Assembly (NCBI GenBank): GCA_013414765.1
Contig: CP058708.1
Location: forward strand, 4,335,553-4,399,552
From: Candidatus Accumulibacter cognatus
GTDB taxonomy: Bacteria; Pseudomonadota; Gammaproteobacteria; Burkholderiales; Rhodocyclaceae
Direction: 5' to 3'
DNA: 64,000 nucleotides
Shown here: piece by piece, positions 54,470 through 64,000 of the stretch
Layout of the letters: the number at the start of each line of letters is the position of its first letter
Numbering within the stretch: the first letter of the stretch is position 1
Translations under genes and position numbers: made by a program
Notes under the pieces: model-generated
What the model was told of the DNA's origin: nothing
The model's database searches: none
What the model saw: the letters and a program-made list of their open reading frames with translations, nothing else

Positions 54470-55439
54470 CAATCATAAACGCCGCATGCTCGCCGAATCA
54501 GCTCGTTCGCCACGTCCGGCGGCGCTGGCCACACCGCCGAGGGGGCGACGGCGACCACCGGAGCTGCCGGAATCTGCCGCCGGAGCCGGGAATGCACGCC
54601 CGGCGCCGGGAACGGGTGCCGGCGAGTCAGCCCGGCGTACCCGTCACCAGGAAGCTGCAGGCAAACCGGAGCGATTGCACAAGCTGCTGGCCAACAGTGG
54701 CATTGGCTCACGCCGGGAGATGGAAGCGCTGATTGCCGCCGGTCGCATCCACGTCAATGGCGAGCCGGCGCACCTCGGACAGACGGTCAGCCCGGGTGAC
54801 CGGATCAAGGTCAATGGCAAGCTGGTGCAGTTACGCTTCTCCGACCGCTTGCCGCGGATAATCCTCTATCACAAGCCCGAAGGCGAGATCGTTTCGCGCA
54901 ACGACCCGGAGCATCGGCCGAACGTGTTTACCTCGTTGCCGCGGATGTCGGTCGGACGCTGGGTGGCGGTCGGCCGCCTTGACTTCAATACCAGCGGCCT
55001 GCTGCTGCTGAGCACCTCGGGGGACCTTGCCAATCGACTGATGCACCCGCGCTATCAGCTAGTACGCGAGTACGCGGTGCGCATCCTCGGCGACTTGCCC
55101 GACGATGCCCGTCAGCGCCTGCTCGATGGCGTCGAGCTCGACGACGGGCTGGCGAAATTCGCGAGCTTTCAGGAAGCTGGCGGCGAGGGCGCCAACCGCT
55201 GGTTCCGTGTATCACTTTTCGAGGGCCGCAACCGTGAAGTGCGGCGCATGTTCGAAGCCGTTGGCGTGGTCGTCAGTCGCCTGATACGTGTTCGTTATGG
55301 TCCTTTCGTGTTGCCGCCGAGCCTGAAGCGGGGGCAGGTCTACGAACTTGCCGAGGCCGAGGTGAAGAAGCTGATGGTCGATTTCGGCATGGCGATTGCC
55401 GAATCCGGCCGCCCGCCGCGGCGACCGAGATCCGCCTGA
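54459..55439 (+). CDS. rluB: 23S rRNA pseudouridine synthase (RluB-like)
   Basis: 326 residues from the ATG at 54459. A low-complexity basic N-terminus (about 1-65) precedes an S4 RNA-binding domain ([20 protein letters not shown]) and the RsuA/RluB catalytic core: [20 protein letters not shown] contains the catalytic Asp, and [20 protein letters not shown] follows. Overlaps scpB by 11 bases. Confidence 0.93.
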   Translation: MPNNNHKRRMLAESARSPRPAALATPPRGRRRPPELPESAAGAGNARPAPGTGAGESARRTRHQEAAGKPERLHKLLANSGIGSRREMEALIAAGRIHVNGEPAHLGQTVSPGDRIKVNGKLVQLRFSDRLPRIILYHKPEGEIVSRNDPEHRPNVFTSLPRMSVGRWVAVGRLDFNTSGLLLLSTSGDLANRLMHPRYQLVREYAVRILGDLPDDARQRLLDGVELDDGLAKFASFQEAGGEGANRWFRVSLFEGRNREVRRMFEAVGVVVSRLIRVRYGPFVLPPSLKRGQVYELAEAEVKKLMVDFGMAIAESGRPPRRPRSA

Positions 55440-55536
55440 GGAGGTGTTGCGCACACACAGGCTGATTTACCCCCGCCAATATTTTCGTTATAATCCAACG
55501 GTTTTCCGCTCGCCCCTGAGGGGGCAATTTTCGGGG

Positions 55537-55558
55537 ATGGGCTTTTCGCCCATTTTTT
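55537..55558 (+). terminator. Terminator-like hairpin in the rimP leader
   Basis: Stem ATGGGC (55537-55542), loop TTTTC, stem GCCCAT (55548-55553), then TTTTTAT. It lies between rluB and rimP, 11 bases before the rimP start. It would end rluB transcripts or act as an attenuator for the rimP-nusA-infB operon; a second C/G stem (CGCCCCTGAGGGGGC, 55510-55525) precedes it, so two alternative foldings may be possible. Confidence 0.65.
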
Positions 55559-55568
55559 ATTTGCAGCC

Positions 55569-56036
55569 ATGGATGTACACGAACTACTTGAAATCACGGT
55601 GACTGGCCTTGGCTATGAGCTGGTGGACGTCGAACGCAGTCCGCGTAGCCGCGTTTTGCGCGTTTTCATCGACAAACCGGAGAAGCCGCGCGGCGTGGAT
55701 ATCGAAGACTGTGTGCTGGTCAGCAATCAGCTTTCTCGCGTGCTGACCGTTGAGAACGTTGACTATGACCGTCTTGAGGTCTCTTCGCCGGGGATCGACA
55801 GGCCATTGAAGAAAGCGTCTGACTTCGAACGTTTCGCGGGTTCGGAGATTAGTTTCAAGCTGCGCCTGCCCTTGAACGGTCGGCGCAATTTCAGTGGTGT
55901 CCTGCTTGGCTTGCGTGATGGCAAGGTGCATCTGCAAACCGATGTGGGCGATATGGAATTCGATCTGGTCAATCTTGACAAGGCTCGGGTGGTTCCCAAA
56001 TTCGACACGATGAAATCGGGCGAGAAGCTGGTTTAG
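55569..56036 (+). CDS. rimP: Ribosome maturation factor RimP
   Basis: 155 residues. [40 protein letters not shown] and [20 protein letters not shown] match RimP, needed for 30S maturation. Starts 11 bases past the leader hairpin and 14 bases before nusA. Confidence 0.95.
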   Translation: MDVHELLEITVTGLGYELVDVERSPRSRVLRVFIDKPEKPRGVDIEDCVLVSNQLSRVLTVENVDYDRLEVSSPGIDRPLKKASDFERFAGSEISFKLRLPLNGRRNFSGVLLGLRDGKVHLQTDVGDMEFDLVNLDKARVVPKFDTMKSGEKLV

Positions 56037-56050
56037 GAGGTAATAAGGAA

Positions 56051-57523
56051 ATGAGCCGCGAAATCTTGCTGCTGGTAGATGTCTTGGCACGTGAAAAGAA
56101 CGTGACCAGAGACATCGTCTTCGGCGCGCTGGAGTTGGCGCTGGCATCGGCTACCAAGAAGCGCATCCACGACGACGCTAATGTGCGCGTCGCGGTTGAT
56201 CGCGAAACCGGTGATTTCGAGACCTTCCGGCGCTGGGAGGTCGTTGCCGACGAGGACTTTCTCGACGAGGAACAGCAGGTGCCGCTGTCGGAAGCCCAGA
56301 AGCAGGATCCCGAGGTCGAGATCGGTGATTATCTGGAGGAGTCTCTCGAACCCATCGACTTTGGTCGCATCGGCGCACAGGCGGCCAAACAGGTGATTCT
56401 GCAGAAGATTCGTGACGCCGAGCGCGAACAGGTGCTGAGTGAATTCCTGGCGCGCAAGGAGCATCTGGTGACCGGGACGATCAAGCGCATGGAGCGCGGC
56501 AATGCGATTGTCGAAACCGGCAAGATGGAGGCACTGCTGCCACGTGACCAGATGATTCCGCGCGAGAACCTGCGCGTGGGTGATCGTGTCAAGGCGTATC
56601 TGCTGCGCATCGACCGTTCTGCCCGTGGCCCGCAACTGATCCTGTCGCGTACCGCGCCGGAGTTCATCATTCAGCTCTTCGCGCTGGAAGTTCCGGAAGT
56701 CGATGATGGCCTGCTGGAGATCAAAGCGGCTGCCCGTGACCCCGGCATGCGCGCCAAGATTGCCGTCAAGTCCAATGACCAGCGGATCGATCCGATCGGT
56801 ACCTGCGTCGGCATGCGCGGCTCACGAGTCACGGCGGTGACCAATGAACTGGCGGGTGAACGGGTTGACATCGTGCTCTGGTCGGCCGATCCTGCACAGT
56901 TCGTGGTTGGCGCCCTGGCGCCAGCCGAAGTCAGCTCGATCATCGTCGATGAAGACAAGCACAGCATGGACGTGGTCGTCGACGAGCAGAACTTGGCGAT
57001 CGCCATTGGCCGCGGCGGTCAGAATGTTCGCCTAGCTTCGGAAATGACCGGCTGGACGATCAACCTTATGACCGAGGAAGAATCGAAGACCCTGGTCGAG
57101 GCCGAAGCGGCGGCCATTCGCGTGCTGTTCATGGAGAAACTCGATGTCGACGAGGATGTGGCGAATATCCTCATCGACGAAGGATTCTCGACTCTCGAGG
57201 AAGTCGCCTATGTGCCGCTGCACGAGATGCTCGAGATCGAGTCCTTCGACGAGGTCACGGTGCAGGAGTTGCGCGAGCGGGCGCGCAACGTGTTGCTCAC
57301 TGAGGCCATTGACACCGAGGAAAAAATCGGTAACGTCGCCGAAGATCTGCTGACCCTTGAAGGGATGGACAAGTCACTGGCCGGAAAACTGGCTGGTCAT
57401 GACATCAAGACGCGCGACGATCTTGCCGACTTGGCTGTCGACGAACTGACAGAAATGACTGGCATTGATGCGCAACGGGCCACACAACTGATCACCACGG
57501 CGCGTGCGCACTGGTTCGAGTAA
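56051..57523 (+). CDS. nusA: Transcription termination/antitermination factor NusA
   Basis: 490 residues. N-terminal RNAP-binding domain ([20 protein letters not shown]), S1 domain ([20 protein letters not shown], about 135-200), two KH domains ([20 protein letters not shown] and [20 protein letters not shown]), and the betaproteobacterial acidic C-terminal repeats ([40 protein letters not shown]). AGGAGG lies 7 bases before the ATG. Confidence 0.96.
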   Translation: MSREILLLVDVLAREKNVTRDIVFGALELALASATKKRIHDDANVRVAVDRETGDFETFRRWEVVADEDFLDEEQQVPLSEAQKQDPEVEIGDYLEESLEPIDFGRIGAQAAKQVILQKIRDAEREQVLSEFLARKEHLVTGTIKRMERGNAIVETGKMEALLPRDQMIPRENLRVGDRVKAYLLRIDRSARGPQLILSRTAPEFIIQLFALEVPEVDDGLLEIKAAARDPGMRAKIAVKSNDQRIDPIGTCVGMRGSRVTAVTNELAGERVDIVLWSADPAQFVVGALAPAEVSSIIVDEDKHSMDVVVDEQNLAIAIGRGGQNVRLASEMTGWTINLMTEEESKTLVEAEAAAIRVLFMEKLDVDEDVANILIDEGFSTLEEVAYVPLHEMLEIESFDEVTVQELRERARNVLLTEAIDTEEKIGNVAEDLLTLEGMDKSLAGKLAGHDIKTRDDLADLAVDELTEMTGIDAQRATQLITTARAHWFE

Positions 57524-57543
57524 GCGGGGAAAGAGGAATTCAC

Positions 57544-60429
<2,886 letters not shown>

Positions 60430-60816
60430 GTGCCTTCGAACAAGGGATTTTCACGGCGCGACCGGGTTTCTGAACAGATCCGGCGCGAGCTTGCCGAGGT
60501 AATCAGGAGCGAACTCAAGGATCCCCGCGTCGGCATGATCAGCCTTACCGAGGTCGAGGTCAGTCCGGACTACGCGCATGCCAAGGTGTACTTCAGCAGC
60601 ATGGCGGGAAGCGACACGCTCGACTCGGTGCAGGCCGGTCTGCAGCAGGCCTCCGGGTTTCTGCGCAGCGTGCTGGGCAGGCGCATCAGCATTCACATGA
60701 TCCCGCAACTGCATTTCGTTTTCGACGACTCGCTGGAGCGTGGCGCACAGATCTCGAAACTGATCAGCGAGGCGGCGGCGATCTCGGATCAAAGCGAAGA
60801 ACCAGACCAGGCCTGA
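60430..60816 (+). CDS. rbfA: Ribosome-binding factor A
   Basis: 128 residues from GTG 60430, which follows the infB stop directly. RVSEQIRRELAEVIRSELKD, PRVGMISLTEVEVSPDYAHA and IPQLHFVFDDSLERGAQISK are the RbfA KH-fold signature. Helps late 16S rRNA maturation. Confidence 0.95.
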   Translation: MPSNKGFSRRDRVSEQIRRELAEVIRSELKDPRVGMISLTEVEVSPDYAHAKVYFSSMAGSDTLDSVQAGLQQASGFLRSVLGRRISIHMIPQLHFVFDDSLERGAQISKLISEAAAISDQSEEPDQA

Positions 60817-60830
60817 GTTGGGCTTACCCT

Positions 60831-60950
60831 GAAAGTCGCGTCAGCGACTCACGAAACTCCCCACCCCCTCGCGCGAGGGATTGGGGAGAGGAAAACGGTC
60901 ATGACTTCCATCATCAGCGGGGGTGTCTTGCAAAGTCATGAACGTTAGGA
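60831..60950. repeat. Dispersed palindromic intergenic repeat, copy 3
   Basis: GAAAGTCGCGTCAGCGACTC, a C/G palindrome (CCCCACCCCCTCGCGCGAGG...), then ACGGTCATGACTTCCATCAT ... CAAAGTCATGAACGTTAGG. Same order as copy 2. The last module is slightly diverged and includes the ATG (60938) used as the truB start. Confidence 0.85.
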
Positions 60951-61831
60951 AGAGCTGGCGCCGTGTCGACGGTGTGTTGCTCCTTGACAAGCCGACCGGG
61001 ATGTCCTCGAACTCGGCGCTGCAAGCGGCCAGGCGGCTTTTTTCGGCAGCCAAGGCCGGGCACTCCGGCACGCTCGATCCCATGGCCAGCGGGCTGCTGC
61101 CGCTCTGTTTCGGCGAAGCGACCAAATTCTCGGTCGATCTGCTGGCTGCCGACAAGATCTACGAAGCGGAACTCCTGTTCGGTATCCGGACCGATACCGG
61201 CGATGCCGACGGTACGGTCGTGATGCAGTCTCCGGTAACCTTCGGGCGCGCCGAACTCGAAGCCGCGCTGAGCCGTTTCCGCGGTCCGATTCTCCAGATC
61301 CCACCGATGTACTCGGCGCTCAAGCGCGACGGCCGACCGCTCTATGAACTGGCCCGGCAGGGGATTGAAGTCGAGCGCGAGGCACGCGCGGTAACGATCC
61401 ACGAACTGTGGCTGCTCGATTTCTCGCAGGACCGCTGTCGTCTACGGGTCGCCTGCAGCAAGGGCACCTATATTCGCAGCCTGGCCGAGGATCTCGGCAC
61501 GGTGCTCGCTTGCGGCGCGCATCTGACGGTCCTGCGTCGGGTCGCCGTCGGCCCGTTGCGAATTGCCGATGCGGTAACGCTCGACCAACTGGCCGCGCTG
61601 GCCGAAGAAGCCCGTGCAGGCTGGCTGCTACCGCCGGACACACTGCTGAAGAGCCTGCCGGCAGTTGATCTGGACGATGCGGCAGGTCGGCGTTTTGTCC
61701 ATGGTAATCCAGTCTGCATCGTCGGTTCGCCAGGGCGATACCGAGTCTATTCCGGAAACCGACTTCTCGGTCTCGGCGAACTCGATGGCGAAGGCAGGTT
61801 GCAGCCGCGCCGCGTGCTGGGCGCGCCGTAG
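60938..61831 (+). CDS. truB: tRNA pseudouridine-55 synthase
   Basis: 297 residues. RRVDGVLLLDKPTGMSSNSA, KAGHSGTLDPMASGLLPLCF (catalytic Asp in HSGTLDP), YEAELLFGIRTDTGDADG and CSKGTYIRSLAEDLGTVLAC match TruB. The ATG at 60938 gives the normal N-terminus (MNVRKSWRRVDG) and lies inside a dispersed repeat; no strong ribosome-binding site is visible before it. Last gene of the nusA-infB block. Confidence 0.94.
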   Translation: MNVRKSWRRVDGVLLLDKPTGMSSNSALQAARRLFSAAKAGHSGTLDPMASGLLPLCFGEATKFSVDLLAADKIYEAELLFGIRTDTGDADGTVVMQSPVTFGRAELEAALSRFRGPILQIPPMYSALKRDGRPLYELARQGIEVEREARAVTIHELWLLDFSQDRCRLRVACSKGTYIRSLAEDLGTVLACGAHLTVLRRVAVGPLRIADAVTLDQLAALAEEARAGWLLPPDTLLKSLPAVDLDDAAGRRFVHGNPVCIVGSPGRYRVYSGNRLLGLGELDGEGRLQPRRVLGAP

Positions 61832-61893
61832 GGATCGATGCTGCGCGACATCATCCTGCACATTGTTGGGGGGCTGAATTTCCTTCCAGGCCC

Positions 61894-62853
61894 TCAGTCA
61901 GTCAGTGCCGCCGCCAGCGTCTTCGCGTTCTGCCGCATCATGCCGAGATAGCTGTCGGCTGCGCTACCGGGTTTCGCCAGCGAGTCGGAGTACAGCGTGC
62001 CGCCGATGCGCGCACCCGATTCGCGGCTGATACGTTCGAGCAGGCGCGGGTCGGTGATGTTTTCGACGAACATCGCCCTGATCTTTTCCTGGCGGATCTG
62101 CCGGATGATCGCGCCGACCTCGCCGGCCGAAGGCTCGGCGTCGGTGCTGACGCCAACCGGAGCGATGAAGCGGATCCCGTAGGCGCGGCCGAAGTAGGCG
62201 AAAGCGTCATGTGAACTGACGACTTTGCGCCTTTCCGCCGGCAGGGCGCTGAAGGTGGCGCGGATTTCGCCGTCGAGAGTCGCCATCGCCTGGTCCAGGC
62301 GGGCCGCATTGGCCTGATAGACGCTGCGGTTTGCCGGGTCCGCCTCGCCGAGTGCGGCAGCGATGTTGGCGATGTAACGGCGAGCGTTGGCGAGGTCCTG
62401 CCAGGCATGCGGATCGAGGTCGCCGGGATGCTGGTGAGGGTCAGCATGCTTGCCGGCATGCGCCCGCGGCTGGCGCAACGCATGGACTCCCTGGCTGGCG
62501 ACGACCAGCGGACCGGGATAGCCGGATGACTTGATCAGGCGGCCGATCCAGCCTTCGAAACCAAGCCCATTGACGATCACCAGTCGCGCCCGGGAAAGCG
62601 TCCTGGCGTCGCTGGGTGTCGGTTGGTAGACATGCGCATCGGCACCAGGGCCGACCAGGGTGTACACCTGCACGCGGTCGCCGCCGACCTGCTGCGTCAG
62701 ATCGCCGAGAATGCTGAAGCTGGCGACCACCGGAAGTGCTTCGCCAGCCACCGTCCGGCCGGTTGGCCCCAGACTGGCGATGGCCAGCAGCCATATTGCC
62801 GCGAGTCGGAAAGGCGCGCTCAGAAGAATCATGTGCATGATTGGATTTCTCAT
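61894..62853 (-). CDS. Zinc/manganese ABC transporter substrate-binding protein (ZnuA-like)
   Basis: 319 residues with a signal peptide (hydrophobic FRLAAIWLLAIASLG). Metal ligands are suggested in GPGADAHVYQPTPSDA, the His-rich loop HAGKHADPHQHPGDLDPHAW, VVSSHDAFAYFGRAYG and GTLYSDSLAK. Cluster A-1 family; the His-rich loop is typical of zinc-specific members, but Mn or Fe cannot be excluded. First in the pathway, last-transcribed of the leftward group with the permease and ATPase. Confidence 0.9.
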   Translation of the reverse strand: MRNPIMHMILLSAPFRLAAIWLLAIASLGPTGRTVAGEALPVVASFSILGDLTQQVGGDRVQVYTLVGPGADAHVYQPTPSDARTLSRARLVIVNGLGFEGWIGRLIKSSGYPGPLVVASQGVHALRQPRAHAGKHADPHQHPGDLDPHAWQDLANARRYIANIAAALGEADPANRSVYQANAARLDQAMATLDGEIRATFSALPAERRKVVSSHDAFAYFGRAYGIRFIAPVGVSTDAEPSAGEVGAIIRQIRQEKIRAMFVENITDPRLLERISRESGARIGGTLYSDSLAKPGSAADSYLGMMRQNAKTLAAALTD

Positions 62854-62859
62854 CAGGGT

Positions 62860-63741
62860 TCAGCGTTCGAAATGCCAATTCGGCCGCCAGCGGCTGGCCA
62901 GCGGCCCGAGCCGGCCGACTCCCATCGACAGCAGGTAGAGGGCGCCAAGCGTCAGCACGATGGCCGGTCCGGCCGGTAGGTTGACGTAGTACGACAGCAG
63001 CAGGCCGATCAGTGACCCGAAAAAAGCCGTCAGCACGGCGATCAGCAGCAGTGGGCCAAGGGTACCCACCCACAGGCGTGCCGTGGCCGCCGGCAGGATC
63101 ATGATGCCGACCGCCATCAACGTGCCGAGGGCGTGGAAACCGGCCACCAGGTTGAGCACCAGCAGGATCATGAAACCGTAGTGGGCGACCGGTGCGAGGC
63201 GGCTGATGCGCGCCAGGAAAGCCGGATCGCAGCCTTCGAGGGCGAACAGACGCAGCCCGATCGCGAGCGCGACCACCGATAGCGAGGCGAAACTGGCGAG
63301 CAGGTACAGCGCTGCGTCGTCGAGCGCGAGCACGCTGCCGAAGAGGACATGTAACAGATCCACGCTACTGCCGCGCAGCGAGATGATCAACACACCGGTG
63401 GAAAGCGAGAGCAGGTAGAAGGTCGCCAGGCTGGCATCCTCCTTGATCACCGTATTGCGCGCCACGCCACCGGCCAACACCGCCACCGCCAGGCCTGCGA
63501 TGAGGCCGCCGAGAGTCATCGCAGGGAGTGAAAGTCCGGCAATCAGATAGCCAATGGCCGCGCCCGGCAGGACCGCGTGCGACATCGCATCACCAGCGAG
63601 ACTCATGCGGCGCAACATCAGGAAGACACCGACTGGCGTTGCACCGAGCGACAGTGCCAGGCAACCGGCCAGTGCCCGGCGCATGAAGCTGAACTCTATG
63701 AATGGCGAGAACAGCGGCAGCGACGCGAACGTTTCGGTCAT
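62860..63741 (-). CDS. Zinc/manganese ABC transporter permease (ZnuB-like)
   Basis: 293 residues, eight to nine helices, ABC-3 family. FIEFSFMRRALAGCLALSLG, MSLAGDAMSHAVLPGAAIGY and KEDASLATFYLLSLSTGVLI are the family blocks. Overlaps the ATPase gene by 4 bases, and the substrate-binding gene starts 7 bases after it. Confidence 0.92.
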   Translation of the reverse strand: MTETFASLPLFSPFIEFSFMRRALAGCLALSLGATPVGVFLMLRRMSLAGDAMSHAVLPGAAIGYLIAGLSLPAMTLGGLIAGLAVAVLAGGVARNTVIKEDASLATFYLLSLSTGVLIISLRGSSVDLLHVLFGSVLALDDAALYLLASFASLSVVALAIGLRLFALEGCDPAFLARISRLAPVAHYGFMILLVLNLVAGFHALGTLMAVGIMILPAATARLWVGTLGPLLLIAVLTAFFGSLIGLLLSYYVNLPAGPAIVLTLGALYLLSMGVGRLGPLASRWRPNWHFER

Positions 63742-64000
63742 GTGCCCATCCGGTTGCTGTGACAGATCGCCGTGGTCTGGCCTTCACGGTGGCCTTCGGC
63801 GAGTTGGTGAGCGCGCAAGAGGTTTGCCTCGCTGAGTACGCTCGCGGTGTCACCGCGCGCGACGACTTCACGAGCGAGCAATAGTGTCTCCGGATACTCC
63901 TGGCGAACATGCTCGAGATCGTGCAGAACGGAGATCACCGTTCGTCCTTCACCGTGCCAGCGGCGTACCAGCGCCGCCAGGTCATGCACGCTGGCCACGT
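63738..64000 (-). CDS. Metal ABC transporter ATPase, C-terminal part (cut by window edge)
   Basis: The last 87 or so residues: VHDLAALVRRWHGEGRTVIS, then VLHDLEHVRQEYPETLLLAR and VARGDTASVLSEANLLRAHQ. HDLEHV is the H-loop. Walker A, Walker B and signature motifs lie beyond 64000. Overlaps the permease start, so the order is ATPase-permease-binding protein. Confidence 0.85.
   Translation of the reverse strand, partial: VASVHDLAALVRRWHGEGRTVISVLHDLEHVRQEYPETLLLAREVVARGDTASVLSEANLLRAHQLAEGHREGQTTAICHSNRMGT

Overview
The window looks like a chromosomal segment of a betaproteobacterium, most likely Rhodocyclales and plausibly close to 'Candidatus Accumulibacter'. The evidence is the high GC content, the yciO/M50 protease/trpS/scpA/scpB/rluB and rimP-nusA-infB-rbfA-truB gene orders, an FNR/Anr-type regulator beside hemN, a BktB-like thiolase, a PEP-CTERM protein and an MSHA-type pilus locus. 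The genus is an inference; there is no rRNA or tRNA gene here to test it.

Layout. Positions 1-3.5 kb are an insertion-sequence graveyard: a broken chemoreceptor gene hit by an IS5-type element, then IS91-, IS110- and IS701-like scraps. Positions 3.67-6.6 kb hold a compact three-gene signalling unit (PilJ-sensor/CheA-like kinase, CheY-like receiver, CheX-like phosphatase), followed by a WG-repeat secreted protein and a small secreted protein. Positions 8.3-16.9 kb are nested mobile elements: an IS1182 element inside a transposase/ATPase element, an unassigned 1.6-kb element with a 505-residue protein inside an IS21 istA gene, an IS1634 remnant and two IS982 remnants. A small cytochrome c, a frameshifted PEP-CTERM protein and an acyl-CoA synthetase gene split by an IS4-like element follow (17.0-21.9 kb).

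Positions 22.2-33.3 kb form one long rightward MSHA-type type IV pilus operon: assembly ATPase, platform protein, MshF-like protein, two major-type pilins, a 1,367-codon MshQ-like surface protein, and minor pilins C, D, O and P. Positions 33.3-38.6 kb are an oxygen/redox group: hemN, fnr with an FNR box between them, SirB-like and polytopic membrane proteins, DUF2249, hemerythrin and UspA. Positions 38.6-42.1 kb hold an aspartic protease, a Nudix hydrolase and a thiolase. A tightly overlapping leftward biotin operon bioA-F-H-C-D (no bioB here) follows, headed by a DUF2863 gene. A degraded ISKra4-type element separates it from the rightward housekeeping block (49.7-61.8 kb). The right edge is a leftward znuABC-like metal ABC transporter cut by the window end.

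Dispersed repeats tie the window together. A palindromic intergenic repeat (arms ACGGTCATGACTTT) occurs three times, and one copy supplies the start codon of truB. A separate 260-bp repeat with perfect 14-bp inverted ends sits at the 5' end of the minor pilin gene mshD. The most novel items are the unassigned element at 12.82-14.45 kb, the self-contained PilJ-CheA/CheY/CheX unit, and the repeat-derived gene starts.
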